NCBI RefSeq assembly: GCF_017377395.1
Contig: NZ_CP061800.1
Location: 868,001-932,000, forward strand
Length of the DNA: 64,000 bases
Direction of reading: 5' to 3'
Source: Desulfonema magnum
GTDB taxonomy: Bacteria > Desulfobacterota > Desulfobacteria > Desulfobacterales > 4be13
In this document: piece after piece, positions 1-7,851 of the stretch
Position numbering within the stretch: position 1 is the first letter of the stretch
Layout: every line of letters starts with the position of its first letter
Position numbers and translations under genes: made by a program
The notes under the pieces: model-generated
Told to the model about the DNA's origin: nothing
The model's database searches: none
The model's input: only the letters and a program-made list of their open reading frames with translations

Positions 1-235
1 AATTAAACGCTCGGATACTTGTTTGAAAAGATACCTTTAATTTTTCAAAAATGCAATGTCACAATGTCAGATTATATTCACTTTTCCACCCATCTCTTGC
101 ATTTTTATGAATTAAGGGTTAAAAATAAGAAATAAAAATGATGCCTGATTTTCATATTATTGATATAACGGATTAATATAACAGATCATCAGCTTTATAT
201 TCCATATTGTGAATATTTGATAAAAAGGAAGAACC

Positions 236-1240
236 ATGGACAAAGCAATTTTAATTTCTCACAGCAGTCGGGATGATAACTTTGTTGGCAGGCTGTACGA
301 AGTGATGGAGGCTCATGGATTATTCAACTGGGTGGATTCACGGGTGTTACGAGGCGGGAGCGATCTGACACAGAAAATCCATACACAAATTGAAAAAGCC
401 AGAGCCTTTATTGTTGTTATCAGCCCTGATGCGTTTAATTCCGCATGGGTCGCTGAAGAAACCAGATATGCCTCACAAATCAAAGAAAAACGTCAGGATG
501 ATTATCCGATCATTGCTTTGTTACGGGAGGGCATCGAGCTGGGCGCTTTGAAATGGATTTTTTCAAAGGAACCTGTGGCGATTCGTGTCAAAGATGACAA
601 GAAAGGTATCAGTGCGGCCATGCCGCATATCATGGCCGCACTGGGAGAAAACTTTCCTGGTGACTCCGGTTCAGAAAAGACAATTTATTCCGAGCCTGTG
701 GAAGAATTATTCCTGGAACTGAAATCTCCCCGCATCAGAGAAAAACACGGAAAACGCCGTGCTGCTGCCGAGGCCGAACTCACTTATATTCCGGCTGCAC
801 GCGGACAACCGCGTATAAAGTGCCACCAGCCTTTTCTTTTCACCTCTCCTCTGGGCCCCATTGAAATTGAGGAACTGAGTTGGTACCTGGAAAGATATTA
901 TTTATGGTCAGCAGATATCTTCAGAATAAGAGCTGAAAACGTTGAAAAAAAACTTCCGGAATGGGGGCATGCATTGTATCAGCAAGTCATGCCGGAGGAT
1001 AGCTGTGATAATATCATCTCGGCCTGGCAGGAGATTGGCTCTCACACAGAACGTCGTTTTGTCATTTTTGTAGATTTTCCGCAACCGAAAAAGAACCAGA
1101 ACGAGGAACAGCGCAATGAAGCTGAGGATGCCTCTAATTTGTTACTGGGGCTTCCCTGGGAACTGATCCATGATGGAAACAGCTACTTGTTTCAGGGTGC
1201 AAAATATGTGCGCGTGAGACGTCGGCTGCAAAATACATAG
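236..1240 (+). CDS. TIR-domain protein with truncated CHAT-like C-terminus
   Basis: 334 residues, ATG preceded by AAGGAAG. Residues 1-130 form a TIR domain: the start AILISHSSRDD, the strand AFIVVISPDAF and SAWVAEE, whose Glu (E74 or E75) sits where TIR NADases carry their catalytic Glu. A middle region of no recognised family follows. The last ~35 residues (LPWELIHDG, then VRVRRRL) match the conserved opening of CHAT caspase-like domains, but the frame stops there, so the His-Cys catalytic half is missing. TIR domains fused to CHAT-type modules are known in bacterial conflict and signalling proteins. This copy looks cut at the 3' end; the next 80 bp hold no continuation before a different broken gene. 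It may be a pseudogene or a TIR-only effector. Confidence 0.7.
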   Translation: MDKAILISHSSRDDNFVGRLYEVMEAHGLFNWVDSRVLRGGSDLTQKIHTQIEKARAFIVVISPDAFNSAWVAEETRYASQIKEKRQDDYPIIALLREGIELGALKWIFSKEPVAIRVKDDKKGISAAMPHIMAALGENFPGDSGSEKTIYSEPVEELFLELKSPRIREKHGKRRAAAEAELTYIPAARGQPRIKCHQPFLFTSPLGPIEIEELSWYLERYYLWSADIFRIRAENVEKKLPEWGHALYQQVMPEDSCDNIISAWQEIGSHTERRFVIFVDFPQPKKNQNEEQRNEAEDASNLLLGLPWELIHDGNSYLFQGAKYVRVRRRLQNT

Positions 1241-1320
1241 TCTCGGAGTTTTCTTTATATGGTCCCTTGTTTTTATCAAAGCATGTTTTGCTCCTGACGG
1301 AGCAGAAAGGATAAGATATA

Positions 1321-1623
1321 ATGAATAAACTGATGATATTAGTTACCCTGTCTGTTTTTTTGATAATACTGGGCGGAAATGTGAAGGGAGAGGTGATACT
1401 AAAGACAGAATACCAGGACAGTGCTCCCAAATACTTTGAAAAAAATGGAAAAATAGCTGGTATATGTGTTGATATTATAAATGAGCTGAACAGCAGACTT
1501 CGGAAAAAACATATAAAAATTGGTAGTCCTGAAAAGGTAGTGATGAATCCCGTTCAGTCCCCCGGTTATCAGGACACTGAATCTCATCCATCACTACTTG
1601 TGCAGGACTACCAAAAAAATTAA
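1321..1623 (+). pseudogene. Periplasmic solute-binding protein, N-terminal remnant
   Basis: A 100-residue frame starts with a Sec signal peptide (MNKLMILVTLSVFLIILGG) followed by a typical opening of family 3 solute-binding proteins: an early strand, then GKIAGICVDIINELNSRL, the first ligand-binding lobe. These proteins are normally ~250 residues. Homology-like sequence stops near residue 67, where an inverted-repeat element (1521-1613) supplies the rest of the frame and the stop. Read as a gene interrupted by a miniature element; no distal half follows. Confidence 0.6.
1521..1613. repeat. 93-bp inverted-repeat element inside the binding-protein gene
   Basis: The left arm begins TGGTAGTCCTG and continues to a GTAGTGATG segment. 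The right arm 1584-1613 is its reverse complement with a few mismatches and ends CAGGACTACCA. About 30 bp of terminal inverted repeat flank a 33-bp loop. It encodes nothing and coincides exactly with loss of the binding-protein reading frame. Confidence 0.7.
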
Positions 1624-1660
1624 CCGAATAGTGAGTTATTTGTATTTATAATAATTTTTT

Positions 1661-1785
1661 CTGTGTACAGGACAAACAAGATAAGTGCCAGAGAAAGCCG
1701 GCTTTTTCCGACAGGGAAAATCGTCCCGTCCGGGGGAAAAAGCCGGGTTTCTTCCCTGCGCCTCAACTTTTTGTCCTGTACACAG
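1661..1785. repeat. Miniature inverted-repeat element, CTGTGTACAGGACA ends
   Basis: The termini are CTGTGTACAGGACA and its exact complement TGTCCTGTACACAG. Inside sits a second inverted pair, GCCGGCTTTTTCC against GGAAAAAGCCGGGTTTC. A near-identical element lies at 15005-15127, and the inner palindrome recurs in elements with other termini at 3918, 24772, 28540, 29228, 36416 and 41134. Confidence 0.8.
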
Positions 1786-1885
1786 TAATTTTTTATACGA
1801 TAAAACCGGCAGGTTAAATTTTATTAAATTTGGGAATGAAAAACTTTCTAATTTTTGGGAATACGTCCATGACAAAGGAAAGGAA

Positions 1886-3013
1886 ATGAATTCTGAAAAA
1901 TCCGAACAAGCAAAAATATTGATTGTGGATAACGATCCCATCATTCTGAGCCTTCTTTCTGATTTTCTGAAAGAATCCGGCTTTATTCCCCTGATTTCGG
2001 AAAACGGTAACGAAGGACTTCTTTATGCTGAATTTGACCGCCCTGACCTTATCCTGCTGGATGTGATGATGCCCGGTATGGACGGCTTTGAGACCTGCCG
2101 CCGCCTCAAAGAAAATGAACACACCAAAGATATTCCGGTAATTTTTCTGACCGGGCTTTCCAATAGTACCAATAAAATCAGGGGATTTGAGTCGGGAGCG
2201 GCAGACTATATCCCCAAGCCTTTTCAACTGGAAGAAGTTTCAGCCCGCATTACAGCCCATCTGACCATTCAGCATCAGAAAAAAGAACTTTCGCAACTGA
2301 ATGCCAGACTGTCTGAATTAAATGCCGCAAAAGATAAATTTTTTTCAATTATTGCCCATGATCTGAAAAGTCCGTTTAACGGGCTGATTAATCTGACAAG
2401 TTTTGTGGTTGAATCTTTTGAAGATTTGGACAGAAAAACAATAAAAGAGTACATGGAACTTATTCACAATTCTTCAAAAGAGACATTTACCTTGTTGGAA
2501 AATTTATTGGAATGGTCAAGATCTCAGACCGGGCGCATTATATGGAATCCCAGAAAAACAGACATAAAGGACGTGGTGAATAAGAATTTGGCCCTATTCA
2601 GACAAATGGCTGATGAGAAGAATATTTTTTTAACAAATGAAATAAAGAAAAATATTTTTGTTTATGCGGATGAAAACATGATTGCGACTGTCATCAGAAA
2701 TTTGGTGACAAATGCCTTAAAATATACGAACAGCTGCGGAAAGGTCAGCGTCAGATATCAGGATGCGGGAGATTTTGTTGAAATTCTGGTTTCAGATACA
2801 GGCGTTGGTATTGAAAAAGAACATATTGACAAACTGTTCAGAATTGACATTCACTATTCGACACGGGGAACGGCAAAGGAACACGGCTCAGGACTGGGAC
2901 TGATTTTGTGTAAGGAATTTGTGGAAAAGAACAGGGGAAAAATCCGGGTTGAAAGCGAACCCGGAAAGGGGACAACATTCGGGTTCACGCTGATGAAACT
3001 GCCTTTGGATTAA
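1886..3013 (+). CDS. Response regulator-histidine kinase hybrid
   Basis: ATG at 1886 follows AAAGGAAAGG. The open frame extends upstream to 1685 only through the preceding miniature element, so those 67 codons are excluded. The 375-residue protein has an N-terminal receiver domain (D59 in LILLDVMMPG as phosphoacceptor, K111 in IPKPF), then a short coiled-coil linker. A HisKA helix follows with H158 in IIAHDLKSPF, and an HATPase_c domain with N-box RNLVTNALKYTN and G-boxes DTGVGIEKEH and HGSGLGLILCKEF. There is no membrane segment or sensor domain, so it is a cytoplasmic relay kinase controlled through its own receiver domain. No partner is adjacent. Confidence 0.93.
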   Translation: MNSEKSEQAKILIVDNDPIILSLLSDFLKESGFIPLISENGNEGLLYAEFDRPDLILLDVMMPGMDGFETCRRLKENEHTKDIPVIFLTGLSNSTNKIRGFESGAADYIPKPFQLEEVSARITAHLTIQHQKKELSQLNARLSELNAAKDKFFSIIAHDLKSPFNGLINLTSFVVESFEDLDRKTIKEYMELIHNSSKETFTLLENLLEWSRSQTGRIIWNPRKTDIKDVVNKNLALFRQMADEKNIFLTNEIKKNIFVYADENMIATVIRNLVTNALKYTNSCGKVSVRYQDAGDFVEILVSDTGVGIEKEHIDKLFRIDIHYSTRGTAKEHGSGLGLILCKEFVEKNRGKIRVESEPGKGTTFGFTLMKLPLD

Positions 3014-3054
3014 TTATCCCGGACTCCGAAATCTGTCAAAAAGAAACGGAATCG

Positions 3055-3753
3055 TTATGATAAGCCCTGAAAAAAGCGATGCCAGCGGGGAAGATAGTGT
3101 TCGTCACGTTTCAATGAAATAAATATACCGATTGCACGGCCCACAATCAGGTTCCGGTCAACAAATCCGAAAAAACGTGAATCCGCGCTGTTGTCCCTGT
3201 TATCTCCCATCATAAAGTACTGTCCTTCCGGAATAAGCAGAGGCCCGAAAGTATTCAGAGAGGGGCGGCCGGGCGTGATCATCAGGGAATGCTTTTTACC
3301 AAAAATATTTTCGCTGAAAAAAATATGATCTGATCGCTGGTCAGGCGGCAGATGACTGATGGTTTCCTGATCAGGTGATTCATATGTTACGGCTTTTCCG
3401 TTGATGAAAAGCTGATTGGCTGACATGGCAATTGTGTCACCTGGAAGACCGATGACACGTTTGACCAGCCGCTTGCCATCTTCAGGTGAAAAAAACACCA
3501 CAATATCACCGCGCTCAGGATGTCCCCAGCATGTTATGTGATATGTGGTAAAAGGAACCTTCAGGTCATAAGCCAGCTTATTTACAAAAAGACGATCCCC
3601 CTCCAAAATGGTGGGCTTCATGGACCCTGTGGGAACATCATTAAACTCGGCAATGGCTGACCGGAACGACATTGCAATGATCAGCGCCACGACAATGCTG
3701 TATCCCCATCCGCGCCAGAATATTAATAATTTATTCTTCAAATTATTATTCAT
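3055..3753 (-). CDS. lepB: Signal peptidase I
   Basis: Removes signal peptides from exported proteins at the inner membrane. I use the ATG at 3753 (232 residues) rather than the upstream in-frame ATG at 3810, whose extra 19 residues are basic and atypical. One N-terminal membrane segment (WGYSIVVALIIAMSF) is followed by the catalytic Ser44 in PTGSMKPT, the general base Lys98 in LVKRVIGLPGD, and the box MMGDNRDNSADSRFFGFV. Length and order are normal for the short S26A form. It is a single gene, convergent with the upstream kinase. Confidence 0.96.
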   Translation of the reverse strand: MNNNLKNKLLIFWRGWGYSIVVALIIAMSFRSAIAEFNDVPTGSMKPTILEGDRLFVNKLAYDLKVPFTTYHITCWGHPERGDIVVFFSPEDGKRLVKRVIGLPGDTIAMSANQLFINGKAVTYESPDQETISHLPPDQRSDHIFFSENIFGKKHSLMITPGRPSLNTFGPLLIPEGQYFMMGDNRDNSADSRFFGFVDRNLIVGRAIGIFISLKRDEHYLPRWHRFFQGLS

Positions 3754-3917
3754 TTTCTTCTTTCTTTTTTGTTTTCCTGATTTTTTTGTATAAATTCCCG
3801 TAAAAGCCAACTTCAGATTGATAAAACCTAATCCGTGCCCTCGGATTTGTCAATCCGAACCGCACAAAAATGGAAAAGCTGTCTGGTCATCATTTCTTTA
3901 TCAGACTTGTTTCTAAC

Positions 3918-4105
3918 GCATAGATCGAAAAGTTTCCGGGCTGTGTGCGGGATAAAAAAGACAGGCAGCGGAGAAACCTGGCTTTTTCCGGCGGCGGAAG
4001 GTGCCTTATCCGGAGAAAAAAGCCGGGTTTTTTTCCGGACACAGATTTTTGCATTCCGAAAAATTATCGTTGGAAACAATATGTTGAAAATTTTTCGATC
4101 TGCTG
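3918..4105. repeat. Miniature element, AGATCGAAAAGTTT ends
   Basis: The ends read ATAGATCGAAAAGTTTC and its approximate complement AAATTTTTCGATCTGCTG. The centre carries the same AAACCTGGCTTTTTCC / GGAGAAAAAAGCCGGGTTT inverted pair as the element at 1661. Sister copies with these outer ends are at 36416-36562 and 41134-41288. It fills most of the gap between lepB and the DUF2975 promoter. Confidence 0.75.
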
Positions 4106-4222
4106 ATTTTAACTATTTGTTTTTTTTTAAGATATGAATGTGCCGAATCCCCACTGCTTATCTCAGTTATCCGAATAAAAATAACAACATGGTTGAAATT
4201 ATTGAAACACAATAAGAAATTA

Positions 4223-4251
4223 TTGACATACGACCATTTATTTGGTATATT
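4223..4251 (+). promoter_or_regulatory. Sigma-70-type promoter for the DUF2975/XRE pair
   Basis: TTGACA at 4223-4228, a 17-bp spacer, then TATATT at 4246-4251, 40 bp before the DUF2975 start codon. It is a near-consensus match placed correctly for the two-gene unit. Confidence 0.7.
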
Positions 4252-4290
4252 CAGTTCAAATATAAAATATATTACTAAGGAGATGTTATC

Positions 4291-4833
4291 ATGGATAATT
4301 TGTCAAGAGTTAAAAAAATCAGTAAAAATTTTCACCTGCTACTTTCTTTCCTGCTGGTAGCGATACCACTGTATTATGTTTTGTACTGGGCATTCATTAA
4401 TTATCTGCCGGAGACACTGATTACGGTGAATACTCATTCGGCCCCTCTGATCCCGCACAAGCTGCCTATAAAATTACAGTTTGTCGGATTTATTACAAGT
4501 TTGCTCCCTCTTTCAGCGTTAACTTACGGACTATTAAATATACGAAAACTGTTTTCATTTTATAAAGAGGACATCATATTTTCTTTTGAGCATGTCAGTA
4601 TTTTTAAAAATATTTCCAAAGCTCTTTTATTATGGGTTCTCTTTTCAGTGTGTTATGAATCTGCCAAAAGTGTTTTATTTTCAGCAGGAAATCCTCCGGG
4701 GAGCAGAGTTGTCGAGGTCGGGTTTGGCTCCGCGGAAATTACCACGCTTATGGTAGGAGGTATTGTGCGGGTCATCGCATGGGTAATGGATGAAGGACGA
4801 ATCTTAACTGAAGAAAAAGAACTGACTATTTAA
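4291..4833 (+). CDS. DUF2975 membrane protein
   Basis: 180 residues with AAGGAG ahead of the ATG. Four hydrophobic segments are visible: LLLSFLLVAIPLYYVLYWAF, FVGFITSLLPLSALTYGLL, ISKALLLWVLFSVC and ITTLMVGGIVRVIAWVM. The ending VMDEGRILTEEKELTI is typical of DUF2975 proteins. Their biochemical function is unknown. They almost always precede a small YozG-type XRE regulator, as here with a 11-bp gap, so the pair is probably co-transcribed from the promoter at 4223. Confidence 0.85.
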   Translation: MDNLSRVKKISKNFHLLLSFLLVAIPLYYVLYWAFINYLPETLITVNTHSAPLIPHKLPIKLQFVGFITSLLPLSALTYGLLNIRKLFSFYKEDIIFSFEHVSIFKNISKALLLWVLFSVCYESAKSVLFSAGNPPGSRVVEVGFGSAEITTLMVGGIVRVIAWVMDEGRILTEEKELTI

Positions 4834-4844
4834 CCGGAGTCACC

Positions 4845-5054
4845 ATGTCAATAATTATTAATCTGGATGTAATTCTGGCAATGCGTAAGATGAAATCAGT
4901 CGAACTTGCAAAACTGATTGGAATCACCGAACAAAATCTGTCTGTTCTGAAGACAGGAAAAGCCAAAGCTATTCGCATATCCACGTTGGATGCCATATGC
5001 AGGCACCTTGAATGCCAGCCAGGGGACATTCTTGAATATAAAAATCAGGAATAA
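4845..5054 (+). CDS. YozG-like XRE-family regulator
   Basis: 69 residues made up almost entirely of a helix-turn-helix: LDVILAMRKMKSVELAKLIG, TEQNLSVLKTGKAKAIR, STLDAICRHLECQPGDILEY. The ending CRHLECQPGDILEY is the signature of the small Cro/C1-type proteins paired with DUF2975. It probably regulates its own two-gene operon. Alternative: a stand-alone antitoxin-like regulator, less likely given the partner gene. Confidence 0.85.
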   Translation: MSIIINLDVILAMRKMKSVELAKLIGITEQNLSVLKTGKAKAIRISTLDAICRHLECQPGDILEYKNQE

Positions 5055-5069
5055 GAAGAAACAAACCGA

Positions 5070-5141
5070 AAAAATGTAGCCCACCTTCAGTACACTCCCC
5101 AGCATTTTTCCTGCTTTAGCAATCGGATTTTGGTTTTTCAT
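5070..5141 (-). pseudogene. Decayed C-terminus of an XRE antitoxin
   Basis: On the minus strand, 24 codons read KAGKMLGSVLKVGYIF. They parallel the last 24 residues of the intact antitoxin at 5271 (KKAGKILGKVLKVDHRVFL). The DNA matches over ~50 bp (CCACCTTCAG, CCCAGNATTTTTCC). No helix-turn-helix remains. Read as a relic of a second copy of the adjacent toxin-antitoxin locus. Confidence 0.55.
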
Positions 5142-5270
5142 GGCATGAAATTTGCTTAAAATTTAATGACAAATCTTCATATAATAAATACTATTTAGTC
5201 TTTTTGAACCTTTTTGGCAACATCACGCCACCAAATTGCATTTACATTGACACACATTTCAATATCCGGA

Positions 5271-5624
5271 TCACAGGAAAACTCTGTGATCCACCTTCAG
5301 CACCTTGCCCAGTATTTTTCCCGCCTTCTTTCCGATAGTCCTTTTCCCTCTTTCCATTTCGGATATATGTCTTCTGGGTATGCCGGTCAGTTCGGACAGG
5401 CGCTTCTGAGTCATATTTTCTCTGTCCCGTGCAGCTGCAAGATACAGCCCGGGCAAATCTTTCTCATCATACTCCGGAAAAGCCTCACGCCATGGGACAG
5501 AATCCGAAGTGTCGGCAAAACCGAGTTCGGTCAGTGCCCTCATTGCCTTCTCCATGTTTTCGGCGGGGCCTGTGACCGTGACGGTCACCGTCTCAGTACG
5601 GAGCTTTCTCATGGGTTCCTGCAT
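5271..5624 (-). CDS. XRE-family antitoxin
   Basis: 117 residues. The N-terminal ~40 residues (TETVTVTVTGPAENMEKAMRAL) form a beta-rich region, followed by an XRE helix-turn-helix with LYLAAARDRENMTQKRLSEL and IPRRHISEMERGKRTIGKKAG. The start at 5624 overlaps the toxin's 3' end by 32 bp, and MRKLRTE at 5612 is an alternative. The toxin-first order is that of HigBA-type loci; the antitoxin would bind and neutralise the toxin and repress the operon. Confidence 0.85.
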   Translation of the reverse strand: MQEPMRKLRTETVTVTVTGPAENMEKAMRALTELGFADTSDSVPWREAFPEYDEKDLPGLYLAAARDRENMTQKRLSELTGIPRRHISEMERGKRTIGKKAGKILGKVLKVDHRVFL

Positions 5625-5871
5625 AAATCACCTCCGCTATTTTTATTTCCTTGTCTGTCACCTCCCAGACAGCCACATAAGTGGGTCTGCCTTTTTTCAG
5701 ATGACAATGATGCCTGCTGTCTGAAAGCTGGCCATAATTGGGCCAGTTCCCTCTCACCGGGCCGGAGATTTCAATCTCCTGTGCCAGAAGTGCGAGCTTT
5801 CTTCTTACGGAATCAGGCAGGCGAGCAATCTGCCTGACGACCTTCTTTTTGAAATTTACCGTCCATGACAT
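5593..5871 (-). CDS. RelE/HigB-like toxin
   Basis: 92 residues with the compact RelE/ParE fold pattern: VNFKKKVVRQIARLPDSVRRKL, then GPVRGNWPNYGQLSDSRHHCHLKKGRPTYVA, ending in KEIKIAEVIYAGTHEKAPY. The basic and His residues in the central strand and the terminal YAGTHE fit the ribosome-dependent mRNA interferase group, although family assignment is by pattern only. It is the first gene of the two-gene unit and overlaps the antitoxin. Confidence 0.87.
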   Translation of the reverse strand: MSWTVNFKKKVVRQIARLPDSVRRKLALLAQEIEISGPVRGNWPNYGQLSDSRHHCHLKKGRPTYVAVWEVTDKEIKIAEVIYAGTHEKAPY

Positions 5872-6087
5872 GACAATATTCTTATTTTATTTTTCAGTGT
5901 GTTTCAAGGAGAAAGCGGACGGGCATATATTTTTGCAACTCGCGGACAGACAAATGAAATGAGATTTTCGGACAGATGAAACGAGATTTTTTCATATCCC
6001 CCTTTTCTGTCCGAATTTTTTTTGTAAAACTCATAAACTTTTCGACCTGTACGGTTAAACATAACTATTTGAAATTAAAGATAGCTA

Positions 6088-6161
6088 TAGGGTGTGCGGA
6101 GCGAAGCGGAACCTGCCGAAATTCAGTAAACGGTGGGATCCGCTTCGCTCCGCCCACCCTA
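6088..6161. repeat. 74-bp palindromic element
   Basis: TAGGGTGTGCGGAGCGAAGC faces GCTTCGCTCCGCCCACCCTA around a short loop. An AT-rich palindrome with TTCGGACAG / CTGTCCGAA arms lies just upstream (5967-6018). Together they form the 5' boundary of the integrase remnant. Confidence 0.7.
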
Positions 6162-6181
6162 CAAAAAATTCTAACTGCACC

Positions 6182-6523
6182 GGTCGAAACTTTTTGGAAG
6201 GTCTTTACGAAACGCGGAAACAGGAAGCCTCGGACATGGGAAAACGAAAGCCGGTCACAGTCGTTTTTCACAAAAACGGGAAACATCTTCACGAAAGCAC
6301 GCTTGCCCGGCACTTCGGAAAGCTGCTGAAAAAATCAGGACTTCATAAAATTCAGATCAAAGGAACCCGTCACACATGTGCGACACTGCTGTTAACATCG
6401 GGGGTAAGTGTGGTGGCGTATGTTAGGGAGCATCTGGGACATGCCAGCATAAAGACGACAGTGGACATTTACGGGCATTGGATACCGGGAAGCGGACAGA
6501 AGTTTGCCAACATTTTGGACTGA
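6182..6523 (+). pseudogene. Tyrosine recombinase, C-terminal remnant
   Basis: The recognisable part carries the end of the catalytic domain: the box II Arg in KGTRHTCATLL, then VREHLGHASIKTT and the Tyr nucleophile in TVDIYGHW. The N-terminal arm-binding and core-binding domains and the box I Arg are absent. The open frame continues upstream only through palindromic repeat DNA. It lies 165 bp from tRNA-Leu, the usual position for an integrase that used the tRNA 3' end as its attachment site. Non-functional remnant of an excised or decayed mobile element. Confidence 0.8.
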
Positions 6524-6698
6524 AAGCGGTCTGAGAGCGCACTAAAAAAGGGTGAACCTATTGAAGTCACACCCTTTTATTTTTTAAGCGGTGCCGAAGT
6601 TTTGCCGGCATTTTGGATTGAAAGCGGTCTGAGACCACAATTAAAAAGGGTGTAACTTATTGAAGTTACACCCTTTTATTTTTTGAGTGGTGCCGAAG
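6501..6698. repeat. ~98-bp direct repeat including the tRNA 3' end
   Basis: Two tandem copies, each with GAAAGCGGTCTGAGA, a hairpin with a T-tract and GGTGCCGAAG. In the second copy GGTGCCGAAG is part of the real tRNA-Leu (CCA end and acceptor stem); in the first it is only a 10-bp tRNA-end fragment. This fits duplication of an attachment region with its downstream terminator, left by integration beside the integrase remnant. Confidence 0.7.
6641..6677 (-). terminator. Terminator of tRNA-Leu
   Basis: Read on the minus strand, GGGTGTAACTTC and its complement form a stem of about 11 bp with a 4-base loop, followed by TTTTTAA. It lies 10 bp downstream of the tRNA's encoded CCA. A weaker duplicate lies at 6545-6580. 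Confidence 0.8.
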
Positions 6699-6774
6699 GG
6701 GAGACTCGAACTCCCACCGGGATACCCCGACTAGACCCTGAACCTAGCGCGTCTACCAGTTCCGCCACTTCGGC
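6688..6774 (-). tRNA. tRNA-Leu (anticodon CAG)
   Basis: 87 nt with encoded CCA. The acceptor stem GCCGAAG pairs with CTTCGGC, and the D-arm contains GGTAGACGCGC. The anticodon stem CTAGG/TCTAG encloses loop TTCAGGG, giving anticodon CAG. A long variable arm of class II tRNA type and the T-loop GTTCGAGTC follow. These features fix it as tRNA-Leu reading CUG. Confidence 0.96.
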
Positions 6775-6880
6775 ATAAAAAAACATCCCTTGAAAAAGAT
6801 TGCTTTCATGTTTAGTTTGGTCTATATATACGCTTTTATTATTCATGTCAAGATAAATTTAAAGATTAAAGAAGGTTAAA

Positions 6881-7816
6881 ATGGAACTTATTGAAGGTAT
6901 TGAAAAAATTGGACAACCATATAAGGATGCGGTGATTACCATTGGAAATTTTGACGGGGTGCATATCGGACATCAGGCACTTTTTCATGAAGTGATTGAA
7001 AGGGCTGACGCACTGGGGGGAACATCCGTAGCCATGACTTTTGAGCCACATCCGATCCGGGTATTAAAGCAAAACGGCTATCCCCCCATGATCACCCTTT
7101 ATGAACAAAAAGTGGAGCTGATTACAAGATCAGGAATTGACGTGCTTATCTGTGTTCCTTTTACACCGGAATTTGCAGCGGTGACAGCTAGGGAGTTTGT
7201 GGAAGATATTCTGATAAAACGCATCGGTGTCAGGGCAATTGTTGTTGGCAGGGATTATTCATTTGGAAAAAACCGCGAAGGCAGCATTGAGCTTTTGAGA
7301 ACATATTCAAAAGAACTCGGTTTTGACCTGATCGTGGCGGACTGGATACAAAAACCCGGAAACGGGGCTGACAGAATCAGCAGCACCCGGATACGTGAAT
7401 TTGTCACGGACGGGGATGTTGAACAGGCTCAGAAATTACTGGGCAGATATTACCAGATACGGGGCGTAGTGGAAACCGGACGCAACCGGGGGGGCAAGCT
7501 TCTGGGATTCCCCACAGCAAACATAAACCTGCATGATGAACTGGCTCCCAAAACCGGCGTCTATGCTGTCACAGTGGAATTCCAGGGTAAAAAATACAAA
7601 GGGGTTGCCAATATCGGATACAGCCCTACCTTTGATGACCATATATATACAGTTGAAGTTCATATCCTTGATTTCAATGATAATATTTACGGTCAGAAAA
7701 TCCGTGTCAATTTTACAGAACGTCTGAGAGATGAGAAAAAATTTTCAGGCATTTCCGAACTGTCAGAACAGATCAAAAGAGATATTATCAAGGCGCGGGA
7801 AATATTGTCCTTATAA
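6881..7816 (+). CDS. ribF: Bifunctional riboflavin kinase/FAD synthetase
   Basis: 311 residues. Makes FMN from riboflavin and FAD from FMN in the cytoplasm. The N-terminal adenylyltransferase domain carries TIGNFDGVHIGHQAL and later SSTRIREFVTDGDVEQA. The C-terminal riboflavin kinase domain carries GRNRGGKLLGFPTANI and TGVYAVTVEF. Length and order are standard. The start is ATG after AGAAGG. I see no FMN riboswitch in the 100 bp upstream, so regulation by FMN is not evident. A DUF3124 gene follows 35 bp downstream. Confidence 0.97.
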   Translation: MELIEGIEKIGQPYKDAVITIGNFDGVHIGHQALFHEVIERADALGGTSVAMTFEPHPIRVLKQNGYPPMITLYEQKVELITRSGIDVLICVPFTPEFAAVTAREFVEDILIKRIGVRAIVVGRDYSFGKNREGSIELLRTYSKELGFDLIVADWIQKPGNGADRISSTRIREFVTDGDVEQAQKLLGRYYQIRGVVETGRNRGGKLLGFPTANINLHDELAPKTGVYAVTVEFQGKKYKGVANIGYSPTFDDHIYTVEVHILDFNDNIYGQKIRVNFTERLRDEKKFSGISELSEQIKRDIIKAREILSL

Positions 7817-7851
7817 GACAGGTTATATTTTTTATCGCGAAGAGGCCTGCT

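Noticed and set aside
1685..1885. N-terminal 67-residue extension of the response regulator-kinase
   Set aside because: It is read through a miniature inverted-repeat element; the ATG at 1886 has a proper RBS and begins the receiver domain normally.
6781..6880. FMN riboswitch ahead of ribF
   Set aside because: The 100-bp leader lacks the conserved RFN-element stems and is AT-rich without matching motifs.
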